Shown here: positions 34,201 to 48,010 of the stretch, piece by piece | Position numbering within the stretch: position 1 is the first letter of the stretch | Layout of the letters: every line of letters starts with the position of its first letter | NCBI RefSeq assembly: GCF_921293095.1 | Contig: NC_060250.1 | Location: 10,124,001-10,188,000 of the forward strand | DNA from: Ischnura elegans | Taxonomy: Eukaryota > Arthropoda > Insecta > Odonata > Coenagrionidae | Length of the DNA stretch: 64,000 nt | Direction of reading: 5' to 3' | Translations under genes and position numbers: made by a program | Notes under the pieces: generated by a model | The model's database searches: none | What the model saw: the letters and a program-made list of their open reading frames with translations, nothing else | Told to the model about the DNA's origin: nothing

Positions 34201-37112
34201 TTCGTGCTTAGTTTTTGGAATGATGCTGAGGGAGAAGTTTTGAAATAATTGGCACTTTCATTCATGGCATTGATTACTTTGAGCATCCGACTGTCTAATT
34301 AAAAATTAATACCCGAAATGGTAAGCCATGTACATTTTTTCATTTTTGTCAAACTTCTAGGATTCTGTTCTACTGTGCGACGGCGCCCAAGGGCGTGACG
34401 ACTATCTCCCGACCTTTCCTCTTCTGCCACTTGCTCTGGCTCCTTCCTCTCCCCCAATCCATTCCATCCAATATGCGTGAGCAGCTCCCGCAACGAGATG
34501 AGTCCTTTTTTCCGCTCTCTCTCTCTCGTGCTTTCCGTTTTCTCGCGCGAGTGAAAGTGCTACAAATTAAATTTATCGGCATGTGGCGCCGAGTGAGCAG
34601 CTGCGCGTGAAGCCCTTGAATCAGCTGAGCCGACTCCGACTGTTTCTTACCCTCCACCCTTATTCTCGTTTTCCGGCGTGCGAACTGGGAGGAAAAAGCG
34701 CGTGATGCATCATTTTAAAGAGAAGGTTCAAGGTCGTCGAAATTATAATTTATTTATTTATTTGAGTAAATTTCTCATACAGCCGTGACGCCATTGTACA
34801 GTGAAATTTTTAATAATGACATGAATTAGACACAATGCAACAACGATTAAAAAACAAAGAATTAACCAGTTGGGAAGTTTAACATTCAATTAGCAGACAT
34901 GTGGGTCAGAGATTGTGCGGTGAATTTTTTGCGTGACGGATAAAAAGGATATATGGAAGGAGGGAGCGAATTTAGAAGGGAGGAGAGGCGAATAATTTAC
35001 ACTATAGAATATTCTCTACTTTATTTTTCACTAGGATACATGCCATACATTTTTTCTTACTTAGCTGAAAACTGTGTGATGTAATATTGAAAAAAATGGT
35101 ATTATAGGCCAAAAATTGTTTTTTATTAGATTTTTTTGATATAATTAGGGAAGCATACATTTTCAGGAGGGCGTACAGAATTAATAAATAAAAAATTTAT
35201 GTTTCATTCTTCGACCAACCGTTTAGACTCCTGCATCTTTTGAAATTTGGCGTCTTTTTGCTCATCTCTACAGAGAAAAGTTTATACGTGATTAATCTAA
35301 GAAGGTGAAGCTGTTGGTATTTTTAGCTTATTATAATTGATTCCTATAATGTTTTGGCGCTGAATTCATGATTAACCTTTATTTAATTCAAATTGACGAG
35401 AAAAAACTGTCCAAATATAATCTAAAACAGCGAAAAAAATCACAAAATTGATAACTTCAATTTAAGTGCTTATTTTTTCGGTGAGCGAGCTCCCTCACCC
35501 TTATCGCTTACGAGCACTGATTCAACAATTTGAGACATTCATTTCTCATCGACTTCTGCTTGGAATAATCTCATGGGGGTGGAGTGGAGTTCAAGAGGGC
35601 CTTTTGAGGCCTTTACAAGTTAAAATTAGTTCCCTCTTAAAATTATTTAGTGAAGTTTCTTTATAGCTTTGGGCACGGCTTTTGAATTAGTATCACTCCT
35701 TGTGAAAAAATTTTCAAGTGCATAATCCATACAGGAACACGTCCTTTATTTACAAAATCATCTTCTATGGGTCTATTTGAGAAACTACTGCGTATGTGGG
35801 AGAAGTACTCTTGCATCATCAGAAAATATCTAAATGATTTCCTGCTATTTCATTCCTTTTATGTTGGATTTGATTGGACGGGAAAAATGAATAAATTATT
35901 GTTATTCAGTGGAAAATACAACACGCAAACACACAAGTGATGAGAATGACGGTACACGTTTATTTTGCTCTTTTAGTAATTGGAGTATAATTAGAAATTT
36001 ACGTTTATTGTAACAAAGATGTGCTTCGGTAGTGTCTATTTTAGATGGGAGTCCATTAAAGTCCCTCATTATCCTATTTATAAATGAAAAATATGTTTTA
36101 TTCTGAGAGGTAAATGGTAATTAAGCAAGGGATGTCGAAAGCCTCTTATTCTAAAACATGGAAAGAATTAATATCATGATGAATTAGTACATGTAGAAAC
36201 AAAACGCCAGCTCTAGTTCTTTGCGCCCAAATAATTTGGAACACAAACATATAATTATATTTTATTATATATAGATTAATGATTTGAAAATTTCCAGTAT
36301 ACAAAGCGCTATAGTACTCGCAGTTAATTCTTTTAAACATTTTTGATTCATTTTCTATGATCATTACAGAATGGGGGCCATTTAAAGTGACAGTATTCGA
36401 GTATGGATCTTACTAGTGAACAGTACAGATGAATTAAAAATTGGGTTTCATCAACTTATTTGGGAATACGATGCAAAAATGCCACCATTACATAGGATTT
36501 ATTGAAATATATATTGCACATGAAAATTAAAACAAAAAAATGTATTCAAAACAGGTACCGAGGTCTAGGATCGAATCAACATAATTTATTCATTGATTTT
36601 TAGAAGGTTATGTTATTTTACAGTTTATAATTAGTTTCTCAACTAATAGCTTAAATTTAAATAGTTTTAGTTCTGAGTAAAAGCAATAAAATCGCAGTGT
36701 ATGATTCGTCATTAGGCTTGTGGGTATTCTCTCCTACCATCAATTTTGAAGCCTGTACCATTTTTATTTCAATTTTTAGTGCTTACTGTGTGGCCCATGA
36801 TTGCGTTTCAGCCGTGACTAACTTCTACTTTGTGCTCTGACAGTTCATTATGCACGCTACAATTTAACGTACAAGGCAGAATGCGTCTTACAACAACCAA
36901 GTAATTACAAGCTTTCATAGAACTCTTCCCCAACTCTAGCTTCATGGCTACGTGTTCATCACAGAGAATCTGCCCTTTGCAAAGCAGGTTAATAACTCGG
37001 AATACCTTAACCGTATCTACGAAAACACTCCATTTTTTTATTCTTCCGCCAATAATACTGGTTTCTCATGGTAATAAATTTTCCTCTTTCCGTATGATCT
37101 ATCATCTCGATG
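31297..37112. other. long unassigned stretch
   Basis: No gene, tRNA or full element seen in about 5.8 kb. Small items: a 12-G run at 31901-31912, an ATTT-unit tract at 34747-34764 followed by sequence resembling a retroposon end, and C/T-rich sequence at 34360-34560. Minus-strand frames at 31702-32070 (122 codons) and 34370-34657 have no recognised family. Confidence 0.4.
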
Positions 37113-37806
37113 TCTTGTATAAAACATTTCCGTGTCACAATTTTCTGTAGCCCAACTCCTCCGAAACGGCAGGACCGATTCCTATGAAGTTTTGTGTGTA
37201 TATTCAGTAGGTCTGAGAATAGTGAGTAAACTATTTTTTATCATTCCGCAGGGCCAATGAGGCCCGGGCAGAGGCCCTGAATCATTTACATAAGAAATAC
37301 ATGTAAATTTTTTACTAACGCCTGCAGCTTTTTTATTTTGCATGTTTTAATTGGTGATAGGGTCACATATTGATGAAACATATACCATTAGAAAAATAAA
37401 TAAATACACATTCTTATTATTACTGTTGATTTTTTTTCACGTAATTTACGGTGAATTTTGAAAAATCATTCATAATAATGCTGAAACTTGAGCGTTTTCG
37501 GCTTACTATACCCTTGACGACCGTCAGTATTGTTTATGTTGTTTAACATTTGTTTCTAAGTGTAGTCACGAAATACATCATTTATTATAGTCGTCAAAAA
37601 GTTGAAGAAGCTTTCTCTCACTCACTAAAGTTTAGGGCCAAAATCTTTTTCAATTATTAATTTAATGGGTCGTCATGATTCAAAGCGAACCACTCCTCTT
37701 TCAGTTACATCCCACATCCCCGCACACTTACTCAAGTTAGTTATTTTTTGTTTGACTACCAAACTATTCACTAAAATAATTGAAACGGCTGAGCGGGGTC
37801 AGCTAG
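37113..37806 (+). mobile_element. non-autonomous Helitron
   Basis: The 3' end is diagnostic: a short hairpin GCTGA-GCGGGG-TCAGC at 37788-37803 directly followed by TAG, so the element closes in CTAG, with T as the next base, matching Helitron insertion between A and T. The 5' part starts TCTTGTATAAAACATTTCC at 37113, followed by the CCCAACTCCTCCGAAACGGC segment common in such elements. It has no Rep or helicase frame, so it depends on an autonomous relative. The 5' boundary is less certain than the 3' boundary. Confidence 0.65.
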
Positions 37807-40128
37807 TATCCTTTTAGTATTCTATTTGTTTTTCCTTTAAATATCACACATCTCAAGGCAGGCCCTTTTCTTCTGCTGAAAAGGAACAGTCAGACAGGTT
37901 CACTCAACGGAGGTGGTAGGTCAATTTATCAGTCACTTTAACCTGCTCAACAAAGTTTTAAATACAAAATGAAGGAACATAGAAGAAGTTTTACGCATGA
38001 TGACGGAAAATGTTGTTTTGCTAATCATTTTTGCCTGAAAAATCTTGTTAGCAATTTTGACATCGATATTTTACATTGTAATGATAAAGGGTATACATTA
38101 GATTTTATGAAAACATTTAAAATTTCCAATAACCCTTTGTAACAATGTTTTGTTTCGTACCATAATAATAAAAATTTATTTATTCCTACATTTTTTTACA
38201 TCTGAATACAAAATTAACAAAGAGAAGGGGCTTTAGGAGGTTTCCAAGATCATAGGAACAGAATTGAGTCACCGTCAAAAAACGAAATGAATGCCAATGA
38301 AAAAATAATAATGTAGTAAATGATAAATGAGTGTTTTGAATAAATAACATCAAAATAAATCTTCTATCATTTTTTGCGAGAAAAGCCAGTCTTTAGCTAG
38401 TCTTAACGTTACATTTGAGGATTTATTTATTTTAATTCTATCGGGAAGTAAACTGAACTGAACTAACTGGCCCCATGTAAAGAAAACAGCGTTTATATAA
38501 TGTTAACTTAGGTCTGTTTGCTACTATAAATGACTCACGACTGATTCACATTCGTTAAATTTTTGCCTCCCTATGACGAAAATACCTTGACCTTCACCTA
38601 AACGCCACTTTGTTGCCTGTTAACTGTTATCAGTCTTCATTCATTTGTTCACCCAAGCAGCTCCCCCTCCTTCTCCCCTCACTCCAATTCCATACACCCT
38701 CACCTCCTACCTTTACTCTGGGTATGAATGCTGAGAAAAGGGTGGTTTTATCACCTTGAAAATGACGTGATATTTTGAAAACGTGTTCGGTAGTTGAGTT
38801 TTTTTATTACAGTGTGGAAATTACGATTTGTAGCTTTTATCATGGATATATAGAACTTACACGAAATCAAGTCTGAAACGATTTTATACATTATCTAACA
38901 AAACTACCGAGTGTCAGAGGATAGATGCCCCTGGGCTGCTGGCCGTCATATGCAGACGTAGCGCGGGTAGTCGCTACAATGGAAAATTTTGCGGGCAAAA
39001 CTGTATCCTACAAAGCCGCTGGCTACCTGCCTGCCACACTCTTAGAAACACACGTTGAAAGCACATCTTACATTTTAATATGATATTACATGAAACATTT
39101 TTGTTGACGCAACTCATTTCTCAAGCGCATATCTTTGTTTTTTCGTCAGCATTCACTCACATCTCATTTAGTTTCGATCACTTCGAATTTGTCGAAAATG
39201 AGCAGATAATATTTTTGGTGTGTTGAGGGTGAAAAGTACTCATTTTACACTACTACATTTTACTACACACGGCTCCTATTCACGTCATTTAACTAACTAA
39301 AAAAAGCCACACTATTGCTTCATGCTGCACCTCAAATTAGTAAAACTGTAAATGCACTGGAATACGGAGATGACAAATTCTAACACTTCCCACGGAAATG
39401 AAGGGAAAAAGAAGGGCAGGAATAGACCTCACGGCCCAGCGTTCAATCAAGGGGATTTGACCCCTTCTGAATACTTTCAGCAGCAGATACGACAGAATTT
39501 GAAAAACATGGACCGAATAAGACTGGATTCTAAGAATATTACACGCACAAGACGTGCGACTCTTTTCCCTCAATCCTTTTTAAGAATAGACGTAATTCTT
39601 GCATCTTCCTCTCATAAATTTTCATAAGCAATAAGTATTTTCACTTCCAAAGCCTCTCTTTTTTCACTCTTTCCATTCTCTTTCTTTCTTTTCACTTATA
39701 TACACACACTCATAAATAATTCAGGGATTCAAAAGGTGGACTTTGATTTAAAGCAGTTACTCGCATTCACATCCCACCGAAAATTTCCCCCAGCCCAAAT
39801 CTCCATCTCTCGCTCCTCCTCACGATATCTGCTTCCATTCTTTTCCTTCCCGACCACCTTATATCTTAACCCCCTCCCCAAATCCACCCCTTACATCCCT
39901 TCCCTTCCTTTTTTTCTCAAACCTCATCACGCTGTCTACCTGGGGAAAACTCTCAGATCCACATCCCGATGATCGAATTCCTTCACTCCTCTCGTTTCTT
40001 TCTTTCGATCATTTTTTTTTCGTCTCGCCTATTTTTCTCGCACTCGAGACGTGACAAGACATATGTATTTATGCATGCATGAATTTTCATGAGAAAAATT
40101 TCCCCTGAACCGAAAAATGAACATTGTC
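37807..40128. other. unassigned sequence
   Basis: No gene recognised. A plus-strand frame at 39352-39627 (91 codons, hydrophilic start) and C/T-rich sequence at 39650-39970 are present without further support. Confidence 0.4.
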
Positions 40129-40330
40129 GAGGAACCGGTATAGCGTAGTGGTCTGGAAAGTCAAAGGTCCTCCGTTCGATTCCTGTTCCTGGGGAATTTA
40201 TTCTCATGGCAATTCATGTATATTTAGCCGCCGAACAGGCAGGCTTCGGGAAATTACACATTGGAGTATGTACTCCTGAATGCGTGGAAGATACCCGGAT
40301 AAGTAGCAAACATGTCCCTTATATCTATGC
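40129..40330 (+). mobile_element. tRNA-derived SINE or tRNA relic
   Basis: It has a Pol III A box (TAGCGTAGTGG, 40141-40151) and a perfect B box (GTTCGATTCC, 40174-40183). Six of seven acceptor-like pairs form between 40129-40135 and 40185-40191. At 64 nt the tRNA-like part is too short for a normal tRNA and no credible anticodon stem forms. About 130 bp of unrelated body follows. Confidence 0.5.
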
Positions 40331-42383
40331 TCAGAATATAAAAATATATATAATTATACATCTGAATGTAATAAGCCCTCCATAAATTGCATTAAAAGTG
40401 AAATAGGTACTCTAAAAGATCGTAGGCTTTCCCAGCGCGTACTATTGATAAAATATTCCCGGGTTTGGCAGCGGGTCTTTAAAGCCAACGTATTGATGAG
40501 AAACTCCATCGTCATCCCTTTGGCTGGCTTAGTACACAACCCCCGCGTGGACCAAACTCTCAGTCAGCCTTAGCTCTGATGAATCAGCTAAGAGCAGAGT
40601 TATGGTAAGAATGCGTCACAGCGAATGCTGGATTCTAAAGCACTGCATGATCCCAGCTAAGCCGAGTGTTTATTTCATGACGAATGTCATCATTGGTGTT
40701 CACATTGTTGGTGTAGATTGTTGGCCAATGATTGTGGGAGCGATGAGATTTTATTTGAATGTCTTTTGATCGCTAGATGACGCAAAAAATTCATATAAAT
40801 AGCATCCCCTTGAATTTTTAACTAGAAGAGTTATTTCAATAATATCTAAGGTTGCGCTTACCTTATTTTTATTGGCTGCAACATGGTTGGAACTTATCTT
40901 GAATTGTTGAATTAGAAATAAAATTACCAGCATGATGGAATTTATAGTTTATTTTGAGGGTGTCTGTCCGATAGTAATAAATTTCCTTTCTCCAGATCTG
41001 CTACCGGAAAGCCCCGAATATTTTTTTTAGGGAAGTTAAGTTAACAACCATAAATTCTGCTTTTGAATGTAGGACCAAACAATTTTGTGTTCAACGCTGG
41101 CTGGATGTTTTCTTATACTAGAAGTTATCGTGAAAATTACACCAGTGTAATTGATACCCAGTCGAGATGACTAGAACTTTACGATTTAAATTAGTTCAAA
41201 GAACCAGTATGCAGTAATTACCTACCGTCCTCAAAGCCATTATCTAATTAGAACCAAGACAGTGCATCAAAACAAGTCCAATGTGGGGAAAACAGCAATA
41301 AACTAAATAGGATGCAAGAAAAAAAGCCGATTGTTAAAAACCCCTCGTTAGGAATGGCGTTTTGGAAAGGGGCGTTTTGATTACTTTATGAATCTACACA
41401 AGAATTGATAATTTATTATATATAAGTGACAAATTCCTTTATTTCACATAACTGCTAGTGTATTAACTTCGATGATGAAAGATGAGTTAGCTAAGTTTTG
41501 GGGAAGGGATAATCCATAAGTTCCCTGGCGTATTTTCAACATTTATAGAATATTTTTACTGCGGATCTCATTCCAATTGATTTAGCTAGGATTAGCTACG
41601 TTAAATTGACTGATAGTTTGACTGACTGACTGACCTGATAGTTTGCTTTAAAAGAAAATGATGTGAAGGTTCCGTCAAGTCAAATGCAATGATTATTACT
41701 AATATTCATTCTTAACTCTGCCTCCACCATTTAAAATTAAACATATTTTACCCATAGATAAATATTGTTTGCGAATTTCAAGCAGTAGAAATTTCATTCT
41801 TAAATTTATTATGAAATTAACTCTATCATGCTCACTGAGATCCTATTCCACGATCTCACTTGTCTTCGTTCAATTTGAAGAGGAAATTATTGAGATTATG
41901 TACTACTACATAATTAAGATTTGGTGGACAGGGTTAGAAAGAAAACTTTTCATGGGAAAATTTTTTTATTTCGAAAACTTTTTGCTTCTTTGTGAATTTG
42001 TTGCGGATGGTCTAGCGTTTTTCAAAGGGACGGCACTGGAAGCCGTTTTCACCGGATCCTGAAAATAATACCACTCATGCCAGTGGACACTGCTGCATAG
42101 GTACAAGTCAAGGGGGTAGAGGCAGTGGGAATCCTTATTAAGTTGCTACTCTCTTGAATCGCATGCGCCGACAACATGCCACCATAGATTCCACTACTCA
42201 CACACCGATCCTGGTATCCACACCAAATGGGTGAAGCTACCCTTCTTCTCAAAACCATCCCACAAAAGTAATGAATATATCCCTAGTGACAAGTTTGAAG
42301 TGTGTTTTTACAATTCCATGACTCTTGATAAATTGTTGTTCAACTCCAAGGAAGGATATTTTGTGGTAATAGTTTAGTGTATA
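40331..42383. other. unassigned AT-rich sequence
   Basis: Nothing recognised. Small direct repeats (GACTGACTGACTGACC-like, about 41620) and an imperfect inverted pair of AAAACCCC/GGGGCGTTTT near 41340-41390. Confidence 0.45.
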
Positions 42384-42533
42384 TCATTAGCGGCTCCAGG
42401 ATAGGGACAAAGAGGGTGGGCTAATTATGGGGTAAAATCCAAGAAGTATTGCGATTCCGAACAAAAATTACCATTCTATCTAGTGTAAATTGGATGCATA
42501 AGGGGGGGTATAGCCCCCCTCTAGACCCGCCAT
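42384..42533. mobile_element. decayed MITE-like repeat related to 52468-52670
   Basis: It begins AGCGGCTCCAGG and ends CTAGACCCGCC, an eroded version of the GGCGGATCCAGG ends at 52468, and includes a GGGGGGG...CCCCCC inverted segment (42502-42523). Confidence 0.4.
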
Positions 42534-43018
42534 TGGTGATATGTGCAATTGTGATACCCATGCTGGGAAAACCAGCATAAAAATATGCATTCTCAAATTT
42601 TAACATTTCAAATCTCTTTCACATGATATTTATAAACCTATATTTTCCACACAATAAAAATAAAATGACCATTCTACATATTTTACCCCGAAACATTTAC
42701 ATTTGTGTAACATAGGGAAGAGACTTGATTCGAAGTCCTCACCCATCTTCTCAGCTCCCGTCCCCCCACCACCATGGTCAGATAAGCTGTCACTGATCCC
42801 CTAGCCATCTATTGTTTGCTCGCATACATGATCTTCCCCCGTTCCCAAAGCTTTCCAATCACCCACTCAACAACGTCCTTGATGTTCCCCTCCCTCCCGC
42901 CCGTTCAACGCAAGTGAGATCATACACAAGTATACATACCGCCCTGTCTGTCTATTGATGTGTTCTTTTACCTCTTGATAATTACCTGAAAAGGTCGAAA
43001 CCGGTAGTTTTTAACAAA
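42534..43018. other. unassigned sequence
   Basis: No gene seen. A CCTGAAAAGGTCGAAACC string at about 42985 (plus) resembles the box/GAAAC layout of the hammerhead-like motifs but lacks stem II. Confidence 0.35.
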
Positions 43019-43050
43019 GAGTGTGGAGTGGTGTGGAGTGGTGTGGAGTA
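43019..43050. repeat. 10-bp minisatellite, three units
   Basis: Three consecutive units of GTGTGGAGTG, the last slightly altered. Confidence 0.85.
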
Positions 43051-46000
43051 GAACAAAATTTGTTTTTGAATCCATCGTGAAAAGATTAGCGGATAGGAGA
43101 ATTGGGTGGATATCAATGGCGTCAAACGATCTTAGAATTGTTGACCGGTGATGGTGAATGTAATTTTGAAAATACCCTATATTACCTCCCTGGTGAGAAA
43201 CGTCAATGCCTCTCATTTCATAAATCTAAAAGAAAACAGGAATATTATTTGCCTATTTCCTGGGGACGATAAACATGAAAAGTCACTGGTGCTATCACTC
43301 AAAATTTTATGAAACTTTGCTACATCCAAATAGCCGATGACAAAAAGTGTATGCCGTGTCACGCAATTCCATAAAATTTCTCGCTTCAACGCATTTCCCT
43401 CTCTCGCAAGGGATTTCTCTCAGTTGCTTCCATATTTATACTCACCCATACACCCACTATATGCCTATGCTTACATTTCAAAAGCATATATATTTGTATA
43501 TACATACACATTCTTTCACGCTTCTCCTCCACCTCGGCGTTTTTGAGCGCAGAAAATTTCCCCCCGCGCATCTCAGTCCCAGCGGAGGTTGAAGGAAGAG
43601 AGAAGAGAGAAAATAAATAAAGAGAGAGAGAGAGAAGATTCCTTCTGTTGTTTGCAGCTTCTTCTCCGCCCCCTGCAAACCACCGCCCTTGGGCCGTTTC
43701 CATCTCCCGCACCTCTCCCGCGAGTGGCGCTATACTCCGAAGGCCTTCAGACAATCCACCTGTTCCCATTCGCACCCACTCCGCTCCCGAGGGAGAACCA
43801 CCTCATGCCAAACCATGCAGCCCCCCCCCCCCCACCTCCACCATCCCCGCAGAGATTGCTTCTCCGCTGCTTATGCTTTTTTTATGCTTCCCTCTTGCGC
43901 CTTTTTATTCCTTTTTTCACCTCCGTTTTCCTCATTTCTCCGTAGACGTCGCCTTGCTCTCTAAGGGTTGATTTTACAATACCTAACAGTAATATAACAT
44001 CTTGTTGAAATTTTACTTTGTATGACAACAGAGCCTACTCTTTGAAGTCTACTCTTAAAGGGAGGGAGTAAAAATGACTGCTATTTATACCTACTTCTGT
44101 TGATCTAACTTTCGTTTTTTTTCTCAAGATAAGGTCTGAATAATACTATAGTCAACAGTGACAATTCATTTTAATATCGGCCCTGAGAATCTCATATCGG
44201 CATATTTCATTGTTTCCATGCGTGGGAGGAACTAATGCGGTCGTTAGCAAAACGTCATTACTTCATTCAATTTTATCAATTAGTATATTGAAGAATGCAA
44301 AATGAAAGAAAGATAAAAATATGTGTGAAGACATGGCGTGAGTGTTCAGATGATAAGGGCGTCAATAAGTACTATTTGAGATTGTACGTTAAAGATAAGA
44401 ATTTATGGCTCATCCATTCGTCTTCTCAATTCTCTGCTGGATCCAGGAGAGAATAAGATTATAGATGCGATACTCGTCACCCTGAATGAAATCAGGACGT
44501 AATACTGCCTCGTTTCATTTGGTTACGTCTTAGGCCAAGAAAGAGGCTTATTCAGGAAGTGGCAGACATTGAAAAATGCCAAAGAATTCAATACGAAAAG
44601 TTCCAATGATGTGGAATCTAACGACCGCGATAGTCAGCTGTAAGCAGAAAGCTTAACGTCGCATTTGGCGGACTGAAACTCAGGTGCGAAAACCACGGAT
44701 TCCGAAAGTCCCTCTTTTGCTCATTACAAACAGTCCCCTCTGCAACCATCCCTACAGCTTTCCTCTTTTTATAATTTTATTGATATCCAGAATAATGCGC
44801 TTTCCTCTGTGTCTTTCATTGTTGTATCGCCCTTGTTTCCCCTTCTTGTTGGTAGACGTCGCCGTCGTACCTCATGTCTCGCACTGAGAGATGCTAATTT
44901 GCAAAAGTGAATGATTTTGAACTTGGGAAATTCAATTGCCACAAGTGTTTGTCGTGCATGTAGTCTAAAATTTGCTTACATTCATCCTAACTCCCAGATA
45001 TCTAACCTGGTCTGACACCACTGACGCGTTGACACATAGGTACGTTCGGATAATAAGACGCCCTACGTTAAAAATTCAGTGCTGTGAATATTCAGACATT
45101 CGGTTCTTGCGCTTACTCTGATTTCGTGCATTAATATTGATTTTGTACTATGAGCAGCAATGAAAATTTGCATTCCCTTCGCAAGGAATATCTTAGCAAT
45201 TTAAACGATATTTCCCTGCCATAAAGGCTGGCCTTCCTAGGAAATTAATGATCTCTGATGTAAAACAACCTTTTCAACGTGATTCCTAAGCAAAGCAAAG
45301 AAAGCATGCAGTTTAATATTTTTTAAATTTAAAATGAGGTACATGAATTCAATGTATCATTGTAATGCTGTGTCTGAATGTTTGTCATTTGGTTCGAAAG
45401 ATTCGCCTCGAAATTTTAAATTAACTAAAGTAAATTAAATAGAACACAAAGCGGCTAATTTATTCAACGCTAGTGTACGCATAAAACTGAATTTATGGCG
45501 TTCATTGTGGATAGCGTGGCGGCCTGAGTCACTTTCCCCACCCTCCTCCTCCTCACCCTCTTTCGCTTCCTCCCCCTAGACCCTGTCCTGATCGTCCAAC
45601 GACGTGTAAAGCGAAACTCACACGTCCGACTTCGTGACTCAAATTCAGTGCAACACTTTTTGACTCTGTCTTTGGCTATTCGTGCCAGGCAACTCCCCCT
45701 ATATTCCTCAGCGATTCCCAATCCTCCAGTTGCTGTTTGTAAGAAGCAGTGCACTGCTTTCTGTTTTTCCCCTCAGTCCACATTCTGTTCTAGTGAAGTA
45801 CTAGTCCCACGGCTGTTCGATTGGTAGTGAGAGATGGAAGGACTGTCGCTGAATAGTGGATGTATGTCTTTACTCGCAACTATTAACCCATGCCATTTCT
45901 GCGTTTATCATTGTGTTTTGCACGTTAGATTAAAAATTACAATATACTCTTTATCGGTAGATTATTTCAAAATCAATACATTTTATGCAACACGTTATTT

Positions 46001-46396
46001 TGGAGTTGGACACTAGATTCTGCAACAAGGACTGGTTACGCGCTATATTACTCTGTACAAATTTATGTAAGAATGCATTTGCTGAAAATGTACGTAAACA
46101 TTTACCTCTTAACCACCCATCTACTACGAATGCATGATCACATAATTGAATCTCTTCCAATTTGGTTCACCGATTCGCATTAGTTCTTTCATAGAAACTG
46201 TTCAGTAGTATACATGAACTTGTGGCAGCTAACGTACCATAAAACAGGTTTTAAAGAATGGCTTAAAATTTTTAACTGAAATAAATTAAATTATAGAGAT
46301 ATTAAATATAAAGAATGGCTTAAATTATTAATGGATTCATAGTGTCGTCAGTGCATTTTTTGGGTTATAGCTCTAACACTATTTCTTATTTTCCAG
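43051..46396. other. unassigned; C/T-rich patch 43350-43950
   Basis: No gene supported. The patch has an AAAT/AG simple tract at 43610-43636, a 13-C run at 43821-43833, and frames open on all strands, which indicates skewed composition. Confidence 0.4.
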
Positions 46397-46590
46397 ATTT
46401 TCATCCTTTCGGCATTACGAGAAAGGAGTGATAATTAAATTAAGTAACCGGTTGGGTGAAAGTGCAAGCTTAAAAGCAATCTTCCATCGCATCCATTCAA
46501 GCCGTCATCTACACACAGTATCGGCCACACTGCCAGAAAAATGCTTGTCTCAAGGAAGTAATGTGAATACTTCTCCTGTGTCAACCAATG
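46397..46590 (+). CDS. possible internal exon, unrecognised protein
   Basis: A pyrimidine-rich acceptor (TTTCTTATTTTCCAG) ends at 46396 and a good donor (ATG|GTATGAG) follows 46590, bounding 194 nt that are open in one frame. That frame includes RLGESASLKAIFHRIHSSRH and LPEKCLSQGSN and stays open to a stop at 46626-46628 if not spliced. Residue composition is balanced and unlike the surrounding noise. I recognise no domain. No neighbouring exon was found, so this could be chance. Confidence 0.25.
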
Positions 46591-46628
46591 GTATGAGCAA
46601 GTGCTTATCTAGCTATACTGTGAAGTGA

Positions 46629-47384
46629 AAGTGTCAATTTTTCCTGGAAAAATTCATATTCCTTGGTGTGTTGAATGTGAAGTGTTGGTGAATATGTATA
46701 TTTTGGTTGATCGCCGATGGACATGTCATCGAATGAAAGGTGGGTAGCCTTCTCCTTTCACACTCAATGTGAAGCTTAAACATTTTGACAGACAATTATT
46801 TGAAGCCAAACTAAATGTTACTCACACTTTTTCTGATTTAAGTTATTTTACAGTAGACGGCGTCTTTTTTAATATGAATTTTTTAGTGATTTTTGTCTTT
46901 AGTGATATTACGTGATCGTGCTATTCCGCTGATGATTCGCTGAGATAAAATTGAAAAAGATACAAATCTAAAATTAATTCAATAGATTTAAAATGCGATA
47001 TTCGTCGTAGTACCTCTTTTTCAAAACAGTCATTGTTACAAGCTCAAATTAGATGCAATACATTGCAATGTGATAAGTAATAATATTCGAAATATCCGAA
47101 ATCATATATTTTACGCTCCGAAGGATTCAGCAGTCATTCAATATTCTTGACGGTTAAACAGGTAGACGGTTTAGGTAGAAATAAAAAAAACTGTTTTTTT
47201 TTTAAGTCTAAAAGGTTTGTGCATACGTAGTTGACATGATTTAAGTGCGACTTGGGTGGCAGATTATAGAACTGAATGACAACATGAAATAAGTTGGTTG
47301 ATGAGATAAATGTACTTTGTGGGGGGATGTAAATTAGCTTTTCCCCCTTTCCACTTCACCGCTGAAACATGAACGCGCAAACTC
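46629..47384. other. unassigned AT-rich sequence
   Basis: Nothing recognised. Confidence 0.45.
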
Positions 47385-48010
47385 ATCTACATCTACATAA
47401 TACCCCGCAAGCCGCCTAAAAGGCGTGTGGCAGGGGGTGTTAGGACACCAGCCGAGTAAAGCTAAAAAAAAAATGAAGTGCACAAACGAAGTTGGGACAA
47501 GCATTTATTAAAGTCCTTTATGGTTCGGGGGGAAAAATGAATTCGCATATCTATCCGTTCGGCAAAACATCTCTTTTAATTTATCGCTTCTATCGGACCT
47601 GGAAATATAGTGTGGCTCTAATATTATGTTCTCCGTATCGCTCTTGAATATATCCATTCTCAATTGTCCAAGCAATCTAAGCCTAGCGCGCAGCCTCCGA
47701 GTCTCCAGCGGCTCCCAGCCTAATTCGCTTAACATCTACGTAACGCTGTCTGTTCGCCCGTAGCAGTTTTTGACGAAACGCCCAGCCTTCCTTTGTATTT
47801 TATTCAGTTCGCGGATTGAGTCTTTCTGCACCGGATCCCATACGCTCGCTGCATATTCGAGGTGTGGACGGGCGAGTGCGAAATAGCACCTTTCTCTCAC
47901 TTTCTCATGCGAAAATCTTCACACAATACGCTTGACGAATCCTAATTTCTTCAGGGCCATGACAAAGATATTCCTTTGTCCATTTCTTGAATTCTTTCTT
48001 GCTTACTCTT
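47385..48010 (-). mobile_element. LINE family J tail, best antisense copy
   Basis: From its 3' end (CATCTACATCTACAT at 47391-47405) through GGCGTGTGG and ACACCAGCC into coding sequence on the minus strand. The frame at 47508-47735 reads LSELGWEPLETRRLRARLRL then LGQLRMDIFKSDTENIILEP. Further upstream (47800-47900) a frame-shifted RPHLEYAASVW-type block and the KEK/ALKKLGF region are visible. The catalytic region is absent. Its relatively intact sequence makes it the reference for the other J copies at 2190, 9326, 11898, 15830, 17060 and 54713. Confidence 0.8.

Noticed and set aside
46930..46965. CTGATGATTCGCTGAGAT resembling a hammerhead box and stem
   Set aside because: No GAAAC box or closing stem I follows in the right place.
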